64,000 bases of DNA. It comes from Arthrobacter sp. efr-133-R2A-120. GTDB taxonomy: Bacteria; Actinomycetota; Actinomycetes; Actinomycetales; Micrococcaceae. The stretch is taken from positions 1 through 64,000 of the forward strand of contig NZ_JARVRF010000007.1 of the NCBI RefSeq assembly GCF_030209835.1, written 5' to 3'. The position numbers were made by a program, and so were the translations under genes. The notes beneath the pieces were generated by a model. That model was given only the letters and a program-made list of their open reading frames with translations, made no database searches and had not been told where the DNA came from. How positions within the stretch are numbered: the stretch's first letter is position 1; every line of letters starts with the position of its first letter. This document shows positions 8,332-17,114 of the stretch, in pieces.

Positions 8332-8961
8332 CTAATCGGCTTCGGCGTCCCAGCCCCCGGCCGGGACGCCGGCGCCTTCTTCATCGGGTCCAAGCCCCCG
8401 AGACGTCGCAAAGGCGACGCCCTCGAGGAAGGCCTTGGCACGCTGCGTTTCGGGGTACGCCTCCAGCAAGCGCCAAAACGCGGCGTTGTGCCCGGCCACG
8501 AGCAGATGCGCGAGCTCGTGGAGCAACACGTAGTCGACAACCCACTGCGGCATGGCCTGAAGCTTGTCCGAAAGCCGGATGGTCCCGTCCGCCGGAGTTG
8601 CCGAGCCCCACCGTGACTTCTGGTTGCTGACCCAGCGCACCGACGTCGGGGTGGCACGCCCGCCCAGATACCTCGAAGACAATTCCGCGGCACGACCGGC
8701 AAGGGCGGCGTCGCTCGCGGGTCTCCTCCTGCCGGCGCCTTGGGCGCCCCTATCCCCCTGACGCTTGAGCTTGTCCAGCATCCGCCGGACCCATTCACCC
8801 TCTTGAGCTTTCGTGAAGTGGGCAGGGATTGCAACAACTGCGTTCCCGTCCTCCCAGAAAGCCGCCACAGTACGACGGCGGCGGGCCGAGCGACGCACGA
8901 CGACGGGTGCGCCGTCGTCGGTGGTCAGCGGCAAAGCGGGCTGTCCCGCGACCCGGGGCAC
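8332..8961 (-). CDS. YgjP/M48-type zinc metallopeptidase
   Basis: The protein is 209 residues. HELAH at 148-152 followed by His 158 (HELAHLLVAGH) gives the zinc ligands and catalytic Glu of the YgjP-like metallopeptidases. A conserved NQKSRWGS block precedes it, as in the family. It has no signal peptide, so it acts in the cytoplasm; the substrate is unknown. The GTG start at 8961 shares one base with the TAG stop of uvrD2 (TAGTG), so translation is coupled and the gene is the last of the nudC-uvrD2 operon. Confidence 0.88.
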   Translation of the reverse strand: MPRVAGQPALPLTTDDGAPVVVRRSARRRRTVAAFWEDGNAVVAIPAHFTKAQEGEWVRRMLDKLKRQGDRGAQGAGRRRPASDAALAGRAAELSSRYLGGRATPTSVRWVSNQKSRWGSATPADGTIRLSDKLQAMPQWVVDYVLLHELAHLLVAGHNAAFWRLLEAYPETQRAKAFLEGVAFATSRGLGPDEEGAGVPAGGWDAEAD

Positions 8962-11093
8962 TAGGCGGACCCGTTCTCGACGAGAACCGCCAGCACGGCT
9001 TCACCGTACTTTTCCAGCTTGGAAGGACCGACACCAGCGAGTTTTGCCAGTTCCTCGAGCGATGCCGGGCGGGCCTCGGCGATGGCCGTCAACGTCGCGT
9101 CCGTGAAGACCACATAAGCGGGAACCTCGTTGCTCAGGGCCTCTTCCTTGCGCCATTGCCGCAAAGCCTCAAAGGTCTGTTCTTCGTATGTGGGCGGGCA
9201 CTGGCTACAGCGACCCACCTTGCGTTCGGCGCCAGTGGCGAGCATGGTGCCGCAGACCCTGCACGACGCCGGTGCTGCCGCCTTGCGCCGTGGCGTGGCC
9301 CGGCTGCGCGCGCTGGCTCCGAGCACCGAATCGGGGCGGAGTCCGTCGAGGAAGCGTGAAGGCTTGCGGTTGGCACGGCCACCGGGCGTGCGTGCCGTCG
9401 ACCAGGACAGGGTCAGGTGCTCGCGTGCCCGCGTGATTCCGACGTAGAGCAGGCGGCGTTCCTCGTCCACGCTCTCGGGAGTGTCGGCGAAGGAAATAGG
9501 CATAAGTCCCTCGCTCAGGCCAACCAGGAACACAGCATCCCATTCCAGGCCCTTCGCGGCGTGCAGCGATGCGAGCGTCACACCTTGGACCGTAGGAGCG
9601 TGCTGGGCCACCGAACGTTCCTGGAGTTCGTTGACGAATTCCATCAACGTGAATTCCGCCCCGCGGCTGACGGCGAGTTCGTCCGCGAGCGCCACGAGCG
9701 CTGCGAGGGACTCCCAGCGCTCGCGGAGGGCGCCGCCGCTATGCGGGGCGGAATCCGTGTAGCCGAGCGAAGCCACGATGTCCCGGACCAGTTGACCGAG
9801 CGGCTCCTTGGCGGAGTCTTCGGCTACCGCACGTGTGGCGGCGCGCAACTGGAGGATGGCGTCCCGGACTTCCTTGCGCGCGAAGAACCGCTCACCGCCT
9901 CGCAGCTGGTAGCCGATACCTGCGGAAGCAAGTGCTTGTTCATAGGCTTCCGATTGTCCGTTGGTGCGGAACAGCACGGCAATCTCGCTCGCCTTGGTGC
10001 CGGCGTCGATCAATTCCCGGATCCGGCCTGCAACCACCGCCGCCTCGGCCTCGTCGTCGGGGCATTCCATGAACCGCGGCTCCGGTCCGGCCGGGCGCTG
10101 GGCCACCAACTGCAGGGGCTTGGCCCACGCGGCGTCGGCAACAGTTCCACCGCTGCGGCGGGACCCGAGGAGATCGTTGGCCAGCTTCACCACTTGGGGC
10201 GTAGAACGGTAGTCACGGACCAGTTTGACGACCGTCGCCGAGGGGTAATGGCCCTTGAATCCCAGGAGATGCTTAGGAGAGGCTCCCGTGAAGGAATAGA
10301 TGGTCTGGCTGGCGTCGCCCACGACGCAGAGTTCGTCACGACCGCCAAGCCACAGTTCCAAAAGCCGTTGTTGCAGCGGAGAAACGTCCTGGTACTCGTC
10401 CACCACGAAGTGCCGGTACTGCTCGCGGACTGTGGCAGCCACTTTCGGGTCTTCCTGGAGGATGCCCACCGTGATCAGCAGGACGTCCTCGAAGTCGATC
10501 ACGTTGCGGTCCGTCTTCACGTCCTCGTAAGACTGGAAAACCCGTGCGACGGCTGTGAGGTCGAAGCCTCCCGGAGTGCCTCGGCCATGCGCGTTCTCAA
10601 GGTAGTTGGCCGGCGTGAGCATGGATACCTTGGCCCACTCGATCTCCGCCGCGAGGTCGCGGATGGAAGCCCGATCGGTACTCAGCCGGAACCGCCGCGC
10701 GGCTTCGGCGATCATGTTCGCCTTGTGGTCCAGCAAGTTTGGCAGGACGCCGCCGATCGCCTGCGGCCAGAAGAACTGCAGTTGCCTGAGCGCAGCGGCG
10801 TGAAAGGTGCGTGCTTGGACGTTTCCGACGCCGAGATCCCGCAGCCGGCTGCGCATCTCGGCGGCGGCCCGGGAGGTGAAGGTGACAGCCAGGAGGCGCT
10901 GTGGGCTGTAGACCCCGGAGTGGACACCGTAGGCAATGCGGTGCGTGATGGCCCGGGTTTTTCCGGTACCCGCTCCGGCGAGAACGCACATTGGCCCGTT
11001 GAGGTTGCTGGCGACTTCGCGCTGCTCGGCATCGAGGCCGCCGAGAATCCGGTCCTCGAGTGAAACGGTGTCGTTGAAAATGCCGCCTGTCAC
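8961..11093 (-). CDS. uvrD2: ATP-dependent DNA helicase UvrD2 (SF1A with HRDC domain)
   Basis: 710 residues. The Walker A motif GAGTGKT is at about 40-46, Walker B VVDEYQDV at about 231-238, and other UvrD motifs such as YRST and the final VGITRARE block are present. The C-terminal part carries a four-cysteine motif (CRVCG, then CSQC) and an HRDC domain over about the last 75 residues, the arrangement of actinobacterial UvrD2. This helicase unwinds 3'-tailed duplexes and is essential in mycobacteria. Start GTG at 11093 overlaps the nudC stop (GTGA), so it is translationally coupled. Confidence 0.95.
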   Translation of the reverse strand: MTGGIFNDTVSLEDRILGGLDAEQREVASNLNGPMCVLAGAGTGKTRAITHRIAYGVHSGVYSPQRLLAVTFTSRAAAEMRSRLRDLGVGNVQARTFHAAALRQLQFFWPQAIGGVLPNLLDHKANMIAEAARRFRLSTDRASIRDLAAEIEWAKVSMLTPANYLENAHGRGTPGGFDLTAVARVFQSYEDVKTDRNVIDFEDVLLITVGILQEDPKVAATVREQYRHFVVDEYQDVSPLQQRLLELWLGGRDELCVVGDASQTIYSFTGASPKHLLGFKGHYPSATVVKLVRDYRSTPQVVKLANDLLGSRRSGGTVADAAWAKPLQLVAQRPAGPEPRFMECPDDEAEAAVVAGRIRELIDAGTKASEIAVLFRTNGQSEAYEQALASAGIGYQLRGGERFFARKEVRDAILQLRAATRAVAEDSAKEPLGQLVRDIVASLGYTDSAPHSGGALRERWESLAALVALADELAVSRGAEFTLMEFVNELQERSVAQHAPTVQGVTLASLHAAKGLEWDAVFLVGLSEGLMPISFADTPESVDEERRLLYVGITRAREHLTLSWSTARTPGGRANRKPSRFLDGLRPDSVLGASARSRATPRRKAAAPASCRVCGTMLATGAERKVGRCSQCPPTYEEQTFEALRQWRKEEALSNEVPAYVVFTDATLTAIAEARPASLEELAKLAGVGPSKLEKYGEAVLAVLVENGSA

Positions 11094-12112
11094 TGCTGGA
11101 GGTCCTCGATGACGCCGCCGTACCAGTGCTCGATCAGGGAACGCGCGATCGAAAGCCTCGTGGAGATCGTGATCTCACCGCTGAGCACGGCTGCTTGGAG
11201 TTCCGCGCGGCTGAACCAGCGCGCCCGGGTGACCTCGACGCCGTCGGGCCGGGCCTCGACGTCGTCCGTTGTTGCCGTAAACCCGAGCATAAGCGAGGCC
11301 GGAAATGGCCACGACTGCGAACCAAGGTACTGGCAAGCGGTGACCCGCACACCCACTTCTTCCCCGATTTCGCGAACCACGGCCTGTTCAAGCGATTCCC
11401 CTGGCTCAACGAAGCCGGCCAGCGTGGAGTAGTTCTTGGCGTCAAGCGGCCCGCCTCCACCCAGGAGCAGCCTGCCGTCGGAACCGACCACGGTGACAAT
11501 GATGGCCGGATCGGTCCTCGGATAGTGCTCCGATTTGTCCCGCGGGCATCGCCGCACCCAGCCGCCGGCTTCGATTTCCGTGGGAGTTCCACACTGCGGG
11601 CAGTGGGTATGGGTGGCATGCCAATTGGAAATGGCACTGGCCTCGACAAACAAGGCTGTGTCCAGTGCACCAAGGCGGGCGGCTACCTCCCGGAATCCCG
11701 CCCACGAGCCATCGGCCGGAAGGCCCGCGGCTCCAGGCGAAACCGGCTCAGCAGGGACAAAGAGGACGATTGGTGTTTGCTCCGGGACGGAGGAAGCAGC
11801 AAGGGTCCGGCCGAGATAAATGGCTGTGAGCGGTCCGCTTGCGGCTTGGAGGGATTCGAAGAGCGGCGCGGCGTCGCCCAGCCACAGCTTGTCGCCCACT
11901 ACGAGGGCTTGGCGCTGCGACAATACCAGGGCCTTGGCTTTGCCCGATGAGATCACTTCGTCAAGCATGCCCGGTTTCAGGCGTTCAGCAGATCCACGGT
12001 CAACCATGGCGGGGCGCACGGGAAGAACGGTATCGATAAGGTGGTTTGCCGGCGCCTGGAACTCGGTGAAACTCATGTACCTACCGTACTGACTCGCACC
12101 GACAATTGACAT
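11090..12112 (-). CDS. nudC: NAD(+) diphosphatase / NAD-decapping hydrolase NudC
   Basis: About 340 residues: an N-terminal NudC-like domain, a zinc-ribbon region and a C-terminal Nudix domain. The Nudix box is plain (GFVEPGESLEQAVVREIGEE). The ribbon reads HCPQCG then RRCPRDKSEHYPR; the usual fourth cysteine is Ser, a common actinobacterial variant. The enzyme splits NADH to NMNH and AMP and, in other bacteria, removes NAD caps from RNA. I chose ATG at 12112 because GGAGG lies 6 bases upstream; an in-frame GTG at 12133 lacks a binding site. Confidence 0.92.
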   Translation of the reverse strand: MSIVGASQYGRYMSFTEFQAPANHLIDTVLPVRPAMVDRGSAERLKPGMLDEVISSGKAKALVLSQRQALVVGDKLWLGDAAPLFESLQAASGPLTAIYLGRTLAASSVPEQTPIVLFVPAEPVSPGAAGLPADGSWAGFREVAARLGALDTALFVEASAISNWHATHTHCPQCGTPTEIEAGGWVRRCPRDKSEHYPRTDPAIIVTVVGSDGRLLLGGGGPLDAKNYSTLAGFVEPGESLEQAVVREIGEEVGVRVTACQYLGSQSWPFPASLMLGFTATTDDVEARPDGVEVTRARWFSRAELQAAVLSGEITISTRLSIARSLIEHWYGGVIEDLQQ

Positions 12113-12219
12113 TTGGATCCTCCAGCGATGCACGCCCCTGGATGCTGTTTTCCTGCGGATCTCGAGACTCGCCGCGCTGCATCGCTGCCAGAGGCGCTTG
12201 TCAATCTACCGTGGAAGAC

Positions 12220-13518
12220 GTGAGAAGAACACCGTTCGAACTGGCCGCTGTAGCTACCGCGGCGGTGCCCGGCCTGACGCCGATGGCTGCCGCCTCCGCC
12301 CCGGATGATGCTGCCGATTTCGATTCGGCACTTCTGCTGGATTCGGAGGGCAAGCGTTGGCGCGTCCGTTCACCACGCCATCCGGAAGCCAGTGCCCGGC
12401 TGGAAACCGAGTTCATGATTCTCAGGGCTTTCGCCCCGGCCATCCGGGCCGAGCTGCCCTTTCTGATGCCTACCGTGGCCGGAACGGTTCGCCAGGGTGC
12501 GCTGAGCACCTTTGTATACGCACACTTGGCGGGGGCCACGCGCAGCATCGAAGAGCTGTCCACCTGCAATGATGCCTTGGCCAAGGAGATCGGCACGGCT
12601 CTGGCGGCGGTCCATGACCTCCCCCAGTCCCTCGTCAATAACGCCGATCTTCCCAGCTACACGGCAAACGAATTCCGCCAGCGCAAGTTGAACGAGCTGG
12701 ACCAGGCCGCCACCACGGGCAAGATTCCGCCCTCCCTGCTCCGCCGCTGGGAGCACGCCCTGGAGGACGTGGCGCTGTGGCGCTTCAATCCGTGCGTGGT
12801 CCACGGCGATCTCCATGAAGACAATCTGCTGATCGACGGCGACAGCGTCACCGCCCTGACAGGCTGGACGGATCTGCGGATCGGCGATCCTGCCGATGAC
12901 TTCGCCTGGCTCGTGGCGTCAAACGAACAGAAGTTTGTTGAGTCCGTCCTCCGCCACTACACGGAAGCCCGGCGGGACACGCCTGACGGCCACTTGCTGC
13001 GACGCTCGGCACTTCTTGCCGAATTCGCCTTGGCCCAGTATCTCGTCAAGGCCTTGACAGCCGGTCACAGCGAGATGACGGCAGAAGCCGAGGCGATGCT
13101 CAAATCCCTCGCCGACGACATCGAAGAGCAAAACGCATTGGCAGCCGAGGAGGCAGAGGCCGCCGCTGCGGAGCTTGCCGCTGCCGACGGGCTGGCGGCA
13201 CCGGCAGTCGTCATTGCTTCGGAAGCCAAGGCCCCGGAGGGCGGCTCAGCGAAGCCCACGGTGAGTGTTACAGCCATCCCCGAGCCTGCTCCCGACGACG
13301 TTCCCGAGGTTCGCCCGGAGACGGCCGCCGCAACGCCCTCGGTCACGGTTGAACCGTTGGATGTCGCCACCACAGACGAAGCCGCCGTGGAGCCTGCGGA
13401 AGATTCAGCAAACGGAACCGGCTCCACGCCGGAGGCGCCGTCCGAATCAGACGACACGTCGACGACGGCCCTCCAGGTGGTGGAGCCCGCGCCGCTCCAG
13501 GACGCCAAGGACCACTAG
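12220..13518 (+). CDS. Aminoglycoside/macrolide phosphotransferase-like protein
   Basis: About 432 residues with an APH-type kinase fold over the first 290. The catalytic loop HGDLHEDNLL is intact (catalytic Asp and Asn). The following metal-binding segment, usually I-D-W, reads LTGWTDLRIGDPADDFAWL: the Asp that should coordinate the second magnesium is Gly. It may be a pseudokinase or use a nearby Asp. The last 140 residues are an Ala/Glu/Pro-rich tail, probably disordered. Start GTG at 12220 is chosen from product shape (MRRTPFELAAVATAAVPG); a GTG at 12211 is the alternative, and neither has a good binding site. It is divergent from nudC. Confidence 0.8.
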   Translation: MRRTPFELAAVATAAVPGLTPMAAASAPDDAADFDSALLLDSEGKRWRVRSPRHPEASARLETEFMILRAFAPAIRAELPFLMPTVAGTVRQGALSTFVYAHLAGATRSIEELSTCNDALAKEIGTALAAVHDLPQSLVNNADLPSYTANEFRQRKLNELDQAATTGKIPPSLLRRWEHALEDVALWRFNPCVVHGDLHEDNLLIDGDSVTALTGWTDLRIGDPADDFAWLVASNEQKFVESVLRHYTEARRDTPDGHLLRRSALLAEFALAQYLVKALTAGHSEMTAEAEAMLKSLADDIEEQNALAAEEAEAAAAELAAADGLAAPAVVIASEAKAPEGGSAKPTVSVTAIPEPAPDDVPEVRPETAAATPSVTVEPLDVATTDEAAVEPAEDSANGTGSTPEAPSESDDTSTTALQVVEPAPLQDAKDH

Positions 13519-13529
13519 TCCGTCCCGGC

Positions 13530-16500
13530 TTAGCTACCGTGGTTTCGGTTGCCTAGTGGTTTCGGTTGCCTAGTGGTTTCGGCTGCCTGGTGGTTTCGGT
13601 TGCCTAACGCGGAAGCGATGATCTTCTCCAGTTCTTCGGCTGTGCCCAGGTCGTGGGGCCTCACGACAGCGTCGTCGGCAACGTAGTAGAACGCTGCACT
13701 GACGTGCTCCAACGTCACACCCTTGAGGCGCGCCCATGCCAGCCGGTAGACGGCCAGTTGCACGGCACGGGTCTTGAGTTGCCTGCCGGCCGGGCGCTTG
13801 CCCGTCTTCCAGTCCACCAGTTCCCACGTGCCGTCCGCGCCGCGGAAAACTGCGTCAATCCGTCCGCGCACCACGACGTCCCCGATCCTTGTTTCCACGG
13901 GAACTTCGACGAAAGCCGGGGACCGGTGTGCCCATTCTGAATTGGTGAACGTCGCCACCATGTTATCGAGTCCGTAAGCTTCGTCGATATGGGAATCAGA
14001 ACCGGGCGCTTCGTCGAGATCCAGCATGCCTGTGGTTCCGTAGTATTCCTCCACCCAGGAATGGAACGCGGTGCCTTTGCGTGCCGAGATCCCGGGCTGC
14101 CGGGGCACCGGACGCCGGAGCTGGGCCAGGACCGCAGCCGGATCGTCTCCGAGGTCGACGAACATGGATGCTGAGATGTGTCCGGGCAAATGGACGTCCT
14201 GGACGGGTTTCCGCCGCAACTGCCGTTCCAGCAACAGCTCCGCTTCGGCGGCCCAGCCGGCTGCCGCCCCGCGGAGGGAGGTCAGGGTGGCATCGACCAG
14301 CGGCGCATCCGGTCGCAGTGCCTCAACAGCGTCCCGGACCCGGGTTGCTGCCGCTTCCATGGCGGCCCGCCGCCCCGGTACCAAGCGGAGCCGTTCCCCC
14401 GTACGAGGGTCGCTGGGACCTTCGAGCGGATCATAGGGGAAGATTGCCACCTCTGTGCCGGCGGTCAGGGGGCTCTCAGTGGGCAGCGCGTCTTCGCTGA
14501 GGGACTGCGGGTGAATGGCAGCGGCCGATGCTCCGCCGGAATGGTCTCCTGCCCCACCGGCGAGGCCGGCCAGCTCGGCAAGGAAAGGTGACGTCTCCGC
14601 AATGCCTGCCCGGGAACCATTCCACGCGGCGCTCGATGCCCACAGGACGAACTTTGCACGGGTATAGGCAACGTAGGCGAGTCGCCGCTCTTCAGCCTCG
14701 CCGTGATGCTGGACTTCCGATTTGAAGTCCTTTTCTGCGTCCAGCCAGCCCTTTTGGTCCGGCTGGTCCAGATCCCATTGGGGGAGGTCCGCCCGGTCGC
14801 CACGGAGGGGCCATGGCAGGGCCGCGGTACCGCTGCTCCACCGGGAGTCCCGGTTGCTTGGGAAGGCTCCGGCGTTGAGGCCAGGGACGAAGACAACGTC
14901 CCATTCCAAGCCTTTGGAGGCATGAACTGTCAGCAGTTGCACGGCCTCGTGGTTCACCTCGGCGTCGGCCATGTCCAGTCCGCCTTCTTCTGATGCGGCC
15001 GCCTCAAGCCACCCCAGGAAAGCCAATAGATCGACGCGCTGCGAGGTCTGCAGGAAACCCGCCGCGGCGTCATGGAATGCGTCCAGGTTCCGGCGGGCCT
15101 GGTGGATACTCGTGCCGGGCTTGGCTGCGACTTCGATGTCCAGCAGCATGGCACGTTCCACCTCGCCAATTAGCGTGGTCAGATCGTCTCCGATGAACCC
15201 GCGCAGGTTCCGAAGCTCTGCAGACAAGCGGCCGAGACGGTCCAAGGCCGCTGCGCTGAGGGAGCGTCCATGGCCGGAGGTCCACCCCGGGCGTGGCAGG
15301 AAGTCCAGCGCTTCAACAAGGCTGGCTGCATCGGTTATGTCGCTCTCCACGACCGTCTCCGTCGGGCTTTCATCCGCGCTTGACAGATCGTCCCCCATAC
15401 CGCTGTCTCCCGCACCGCCGTGGGATCGCCGCCTGGCAAGGAACTGCGACCAGTCGCGGAATGCCATCAGATCTGCAGTTCCGATCCTCCACCGGGCGCC
15501 TGCCAGCAAACGCATCAGGGCATCGGAACGGCCGGGATCGGCGAGGACCCGGAGCGCTGCCACGAGATCCACTACTTCAGGGGTATCGAGGAGGCCGCCC
15601 AGTCCGACTATTTCGTACGGGATCCCTTGGACCTCGAATTCACGCCGCAAGCACTCCATCTGGGCCCGACGGCGGCAAAGTACTGCCATGGTGGGAGAAA
15701 CCGGCGTACCGTCCGCAGAGGTTTCAAAGACTGTGCGCCGGTAGCGGCGGACGTCCCGGGCAATCGCTGCGGCTTCGTCTTCATCTGTGGCAAAACGTCC
15801 GAGAACAACGTTGCCGTCCACGGCCGCCGGGCTCGGCTGCAGCGGAGGCACCGCCACGGCACTGTCTTCGGCCCTCGAGCCCGGGGTTCCCTCACTCGCG
15901 CCGGCCTTGTTAAGCGGCGCAGAAATGACATTGGCGGTGGCCAGGATGTTGCGCCCGTTCCGCCAAGCAGTGGTCAGGTACGAGGTAGGTGCGGTGGCAA
16001 GGGATCCCGCTCCGACGCTGTCTTCCACCCGGACGGGAAATTCCTGGACAAAGTGGAACAGTTGGCCGGCCGATGCACCCCTGAACCCATAGATGGATTG
16101 GTTGGGATCCCCCACCGCCGTCACGGCGTGCCCTCCTCCGAACAGGCGGGAGAACAGGACTAGTTGCGCGTGCGAGGTGTCCTGGAATTCATCCAACAAC
16201 ACAACCTTGTACCGGGCCCGCTCGGTGGCGGCCGCCAAGGGTATGTCCTGGGCAATCTTCGCAGCGAGCGCAACGAGGTCGCCGAAGTCCAGGACGCCGC
16301 GGTCCCTCTTGGCGTCTTGGTAACGCCCCACCATATCCGCGACACTTGCCCTGGTCCGCAACATGGCGCCGAGATCGCCGGCGGCTTGGGTTGGGTTCTT
16401 TTTCGCCGCGGACATATAGGGCAACTGCGCGAATTCGGACACGCGCTCCATCAACCAGCGCTGAACCTCGGCGGGTTCGCGCAAGTGTTCGGCGCACTCG

Positions 16501-17114
16501 CCGGCCAATTGCATCACGGCGTTGACCAACGTTGACTTGGCAGCGGTGAAGTGCTCATAGTCGCCGTCGTAAGCTTCGACCACTTCACTCGCAAGCTGCC
16601 AGGCCTGGGCGCCGCCGAGCAGCACCACATCGCGCTCGATACCCAGGCGCAGACCGTAATCGGACACGATCCCGCTGGCGTAGGAGTGGTAGGTGGACAC
16701 TTTGGGTTCAAGCTCGTCGGAGCCGGCAACCCCCTCCGGGAAGCCGAACTGCCCGTTGTCCGAGGACGCGATGCGCTGCAAGGTGGCCAATTTGGCCCGG
16801 ATGCGGCTGGCCAGCTCCCCTGCCGCTTTACGGGTGAAGGTGACGCCAAGGACCTCTTCGGGGCGAACCCATCCGTTCGCGACGAGCCACACCACCCGGT
16901 CCGCCATAGTTGCGGTTTTCCCGGATCCGGCGCCGGCGATGACCAGCCGGGGAGTCAGGGGCGAGGCAATGATGGCGGATTGCTCCTCCGTGGGACGGTT
17001 CCGTTCGCCGAGGATATCGGCCAATGCGCCGGGCGAGAATCGAGGTTCCGGCAGTACGGAGGCAACCTCGGCGGCCTCTCCGGCTTCGATTCCGGCGAGT
17101 GTCTGGACGGTCAT
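13530..17114 (-). CDS. adnB: AdnB: UvrD-like helicase motor with PD-(D/E)XK nuclease domain
   Basis: 1194 residues. Walker A GAGSGKTA is near residue 66, Walker B VLLDEFQDTS near 310, and other SF1A motifs follow (GDPNQSIYGFRGA; TVHASKGLEWD). The C-terminal nuclease domain has GRIDAVF, ELVDWKTGK and a following Q-x3-Y. This is one subunit of the actinobacterial AdnAB helicase-nuclease that resects double-strand breaks. ATG at 17114 overlaps the adnA stop by four bases (ATGA), so both subunits are made together. The last 23 codons lie in four 17-bp repeats, giving an odd Asn/Arg/His/Pro tail. Confidence 0.93.
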   Translation of the reverse strand: MTVQTLAGIEAGEAAEVASVLPEPRFSPGALADILGERNRPTEEQSAIIASPLTPRLVIAGAGSGKTATMADRVVWLVANGWVRPEEVLGVTFTRKAAGELASRIRAKLATLQRIASSDNGQFGFPEGVAGSDELEPKVSTYHSYASGIVSDYGLRLGIERDVVLLGGAQAWQLASEVVEAYDGDYEHFTAAKSTLVNAVMQLAGECAEHLREPAEVQRWLMERVSEFAQLPYMSAAKKNPTQAAGDLGAMLRTRASVADMVGRYQDAKRDRGVLDFGDLVALAAKIAQDIPLAAATERARYKVVLLDEFQDTSHAQLVLFSRLFGGGHAVTAVGDPNQSIYGFRGASAGQLFHFVQEFPVRVEDSVGAGSLATAPTSYLTTAWRNGRNILATANVISAPLNKAGASEGTPGSRAEDSAVAVPPLQPSPAAVDGNVVLGRFATDEDEAAAIARDVRRYRRTVFETSADGTPVSPTMAVLCRRRAQMECLRREFEVQGIPYEIVGLGGLLDTPEVVDLVAALRVLADPGRSDALMRLLAGARWRIGTADLMAFRDWSQFLARRRSHGGAGDSGMGDDLSSADESPTETVVESDITDAASLVEALDFLPRPGWTSGHGRSLSAAALDRLGRLSAELRNLRGFIGDDLTTLIGEVERAMLLDIEVAAKPGTSIHQARRNLDAFHDAAAGFLQTSQRVDLLAFLGWLEAAASEEGGLDMADAEVNHEAVQLLTVHASKGLEWDVVFVPGLNAGAFPSNRDSRWSSGTAALPWPLRGDRADLPQWDLDQPDQKGWLDAEKDFKSEVQHHGEAEERRLAYVAYTRAKFVLWASSAAWNGSRAGIAETSPFLAELAGLAGGAGDHSGGASAAAIHPQSLSEDALPTESPLTAGTEVAIFPYDPLEGPSDPRTGERLRLVPGRRAAMEAAATRVRDAVEALRPDAPLVDATLTSLRGAAAGWAAEAELLLERQLRRKPVQDVHLPGHISASMFVDLGDDPAAVLAQLRRPVPRQPGISARKGTAFHSWVEEYYGTTGMLDLDEAPGSDSHIDEAYGLDNMVATFTNSEWAHRSPAFVEVPVETRIGDVVVRGRIDAVFRGADGTWELVDWKTGKRPAGRQLKTRAVQLAVYRLAWARLKGVTLEHVSAAFYYVADDAVVRPHDLGTAEELEKIIASALGNRNHQAAETTRQPKPLGNRNHGS
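13538..13605 (-). repeat. Four 17-bp tandem repeats at the 3' end of adnB
   Basis: Units at 13538-13554, 13555-13571, 13572-13588 and 13589-13605, nearly identical (plus-strand core GTGGTTTCGGTTGCCT). As 17 is not a multiple of 3, each unit is translated in a new frame, producing NRNHQ, AAETTR, QPKPLG and NRNHGS. Gain or loss of one unit would change the end of AdnB. Confidence 0.95.

Noticed and set aside
9417-11063. 548-codon open frame on the plus strand
   Set aside because: Antisense to uvrD2, which has every helicase motif. The product is a shadow with no recognisable domain.
12220-13518. Antibiotic-resistance kinase
   Set aside because: The fold fits, but a key metal-binding Asp is missing and the gene sits in a conserved housekeeping block, so I do not call it a resistance gene.
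13538-13605. Short regular repeats considered as a CRISPR array
   Set aside because: The 17-bp units are directly adjacent with no spacers and lie in the end of adnB, so this is a tandem repeat.
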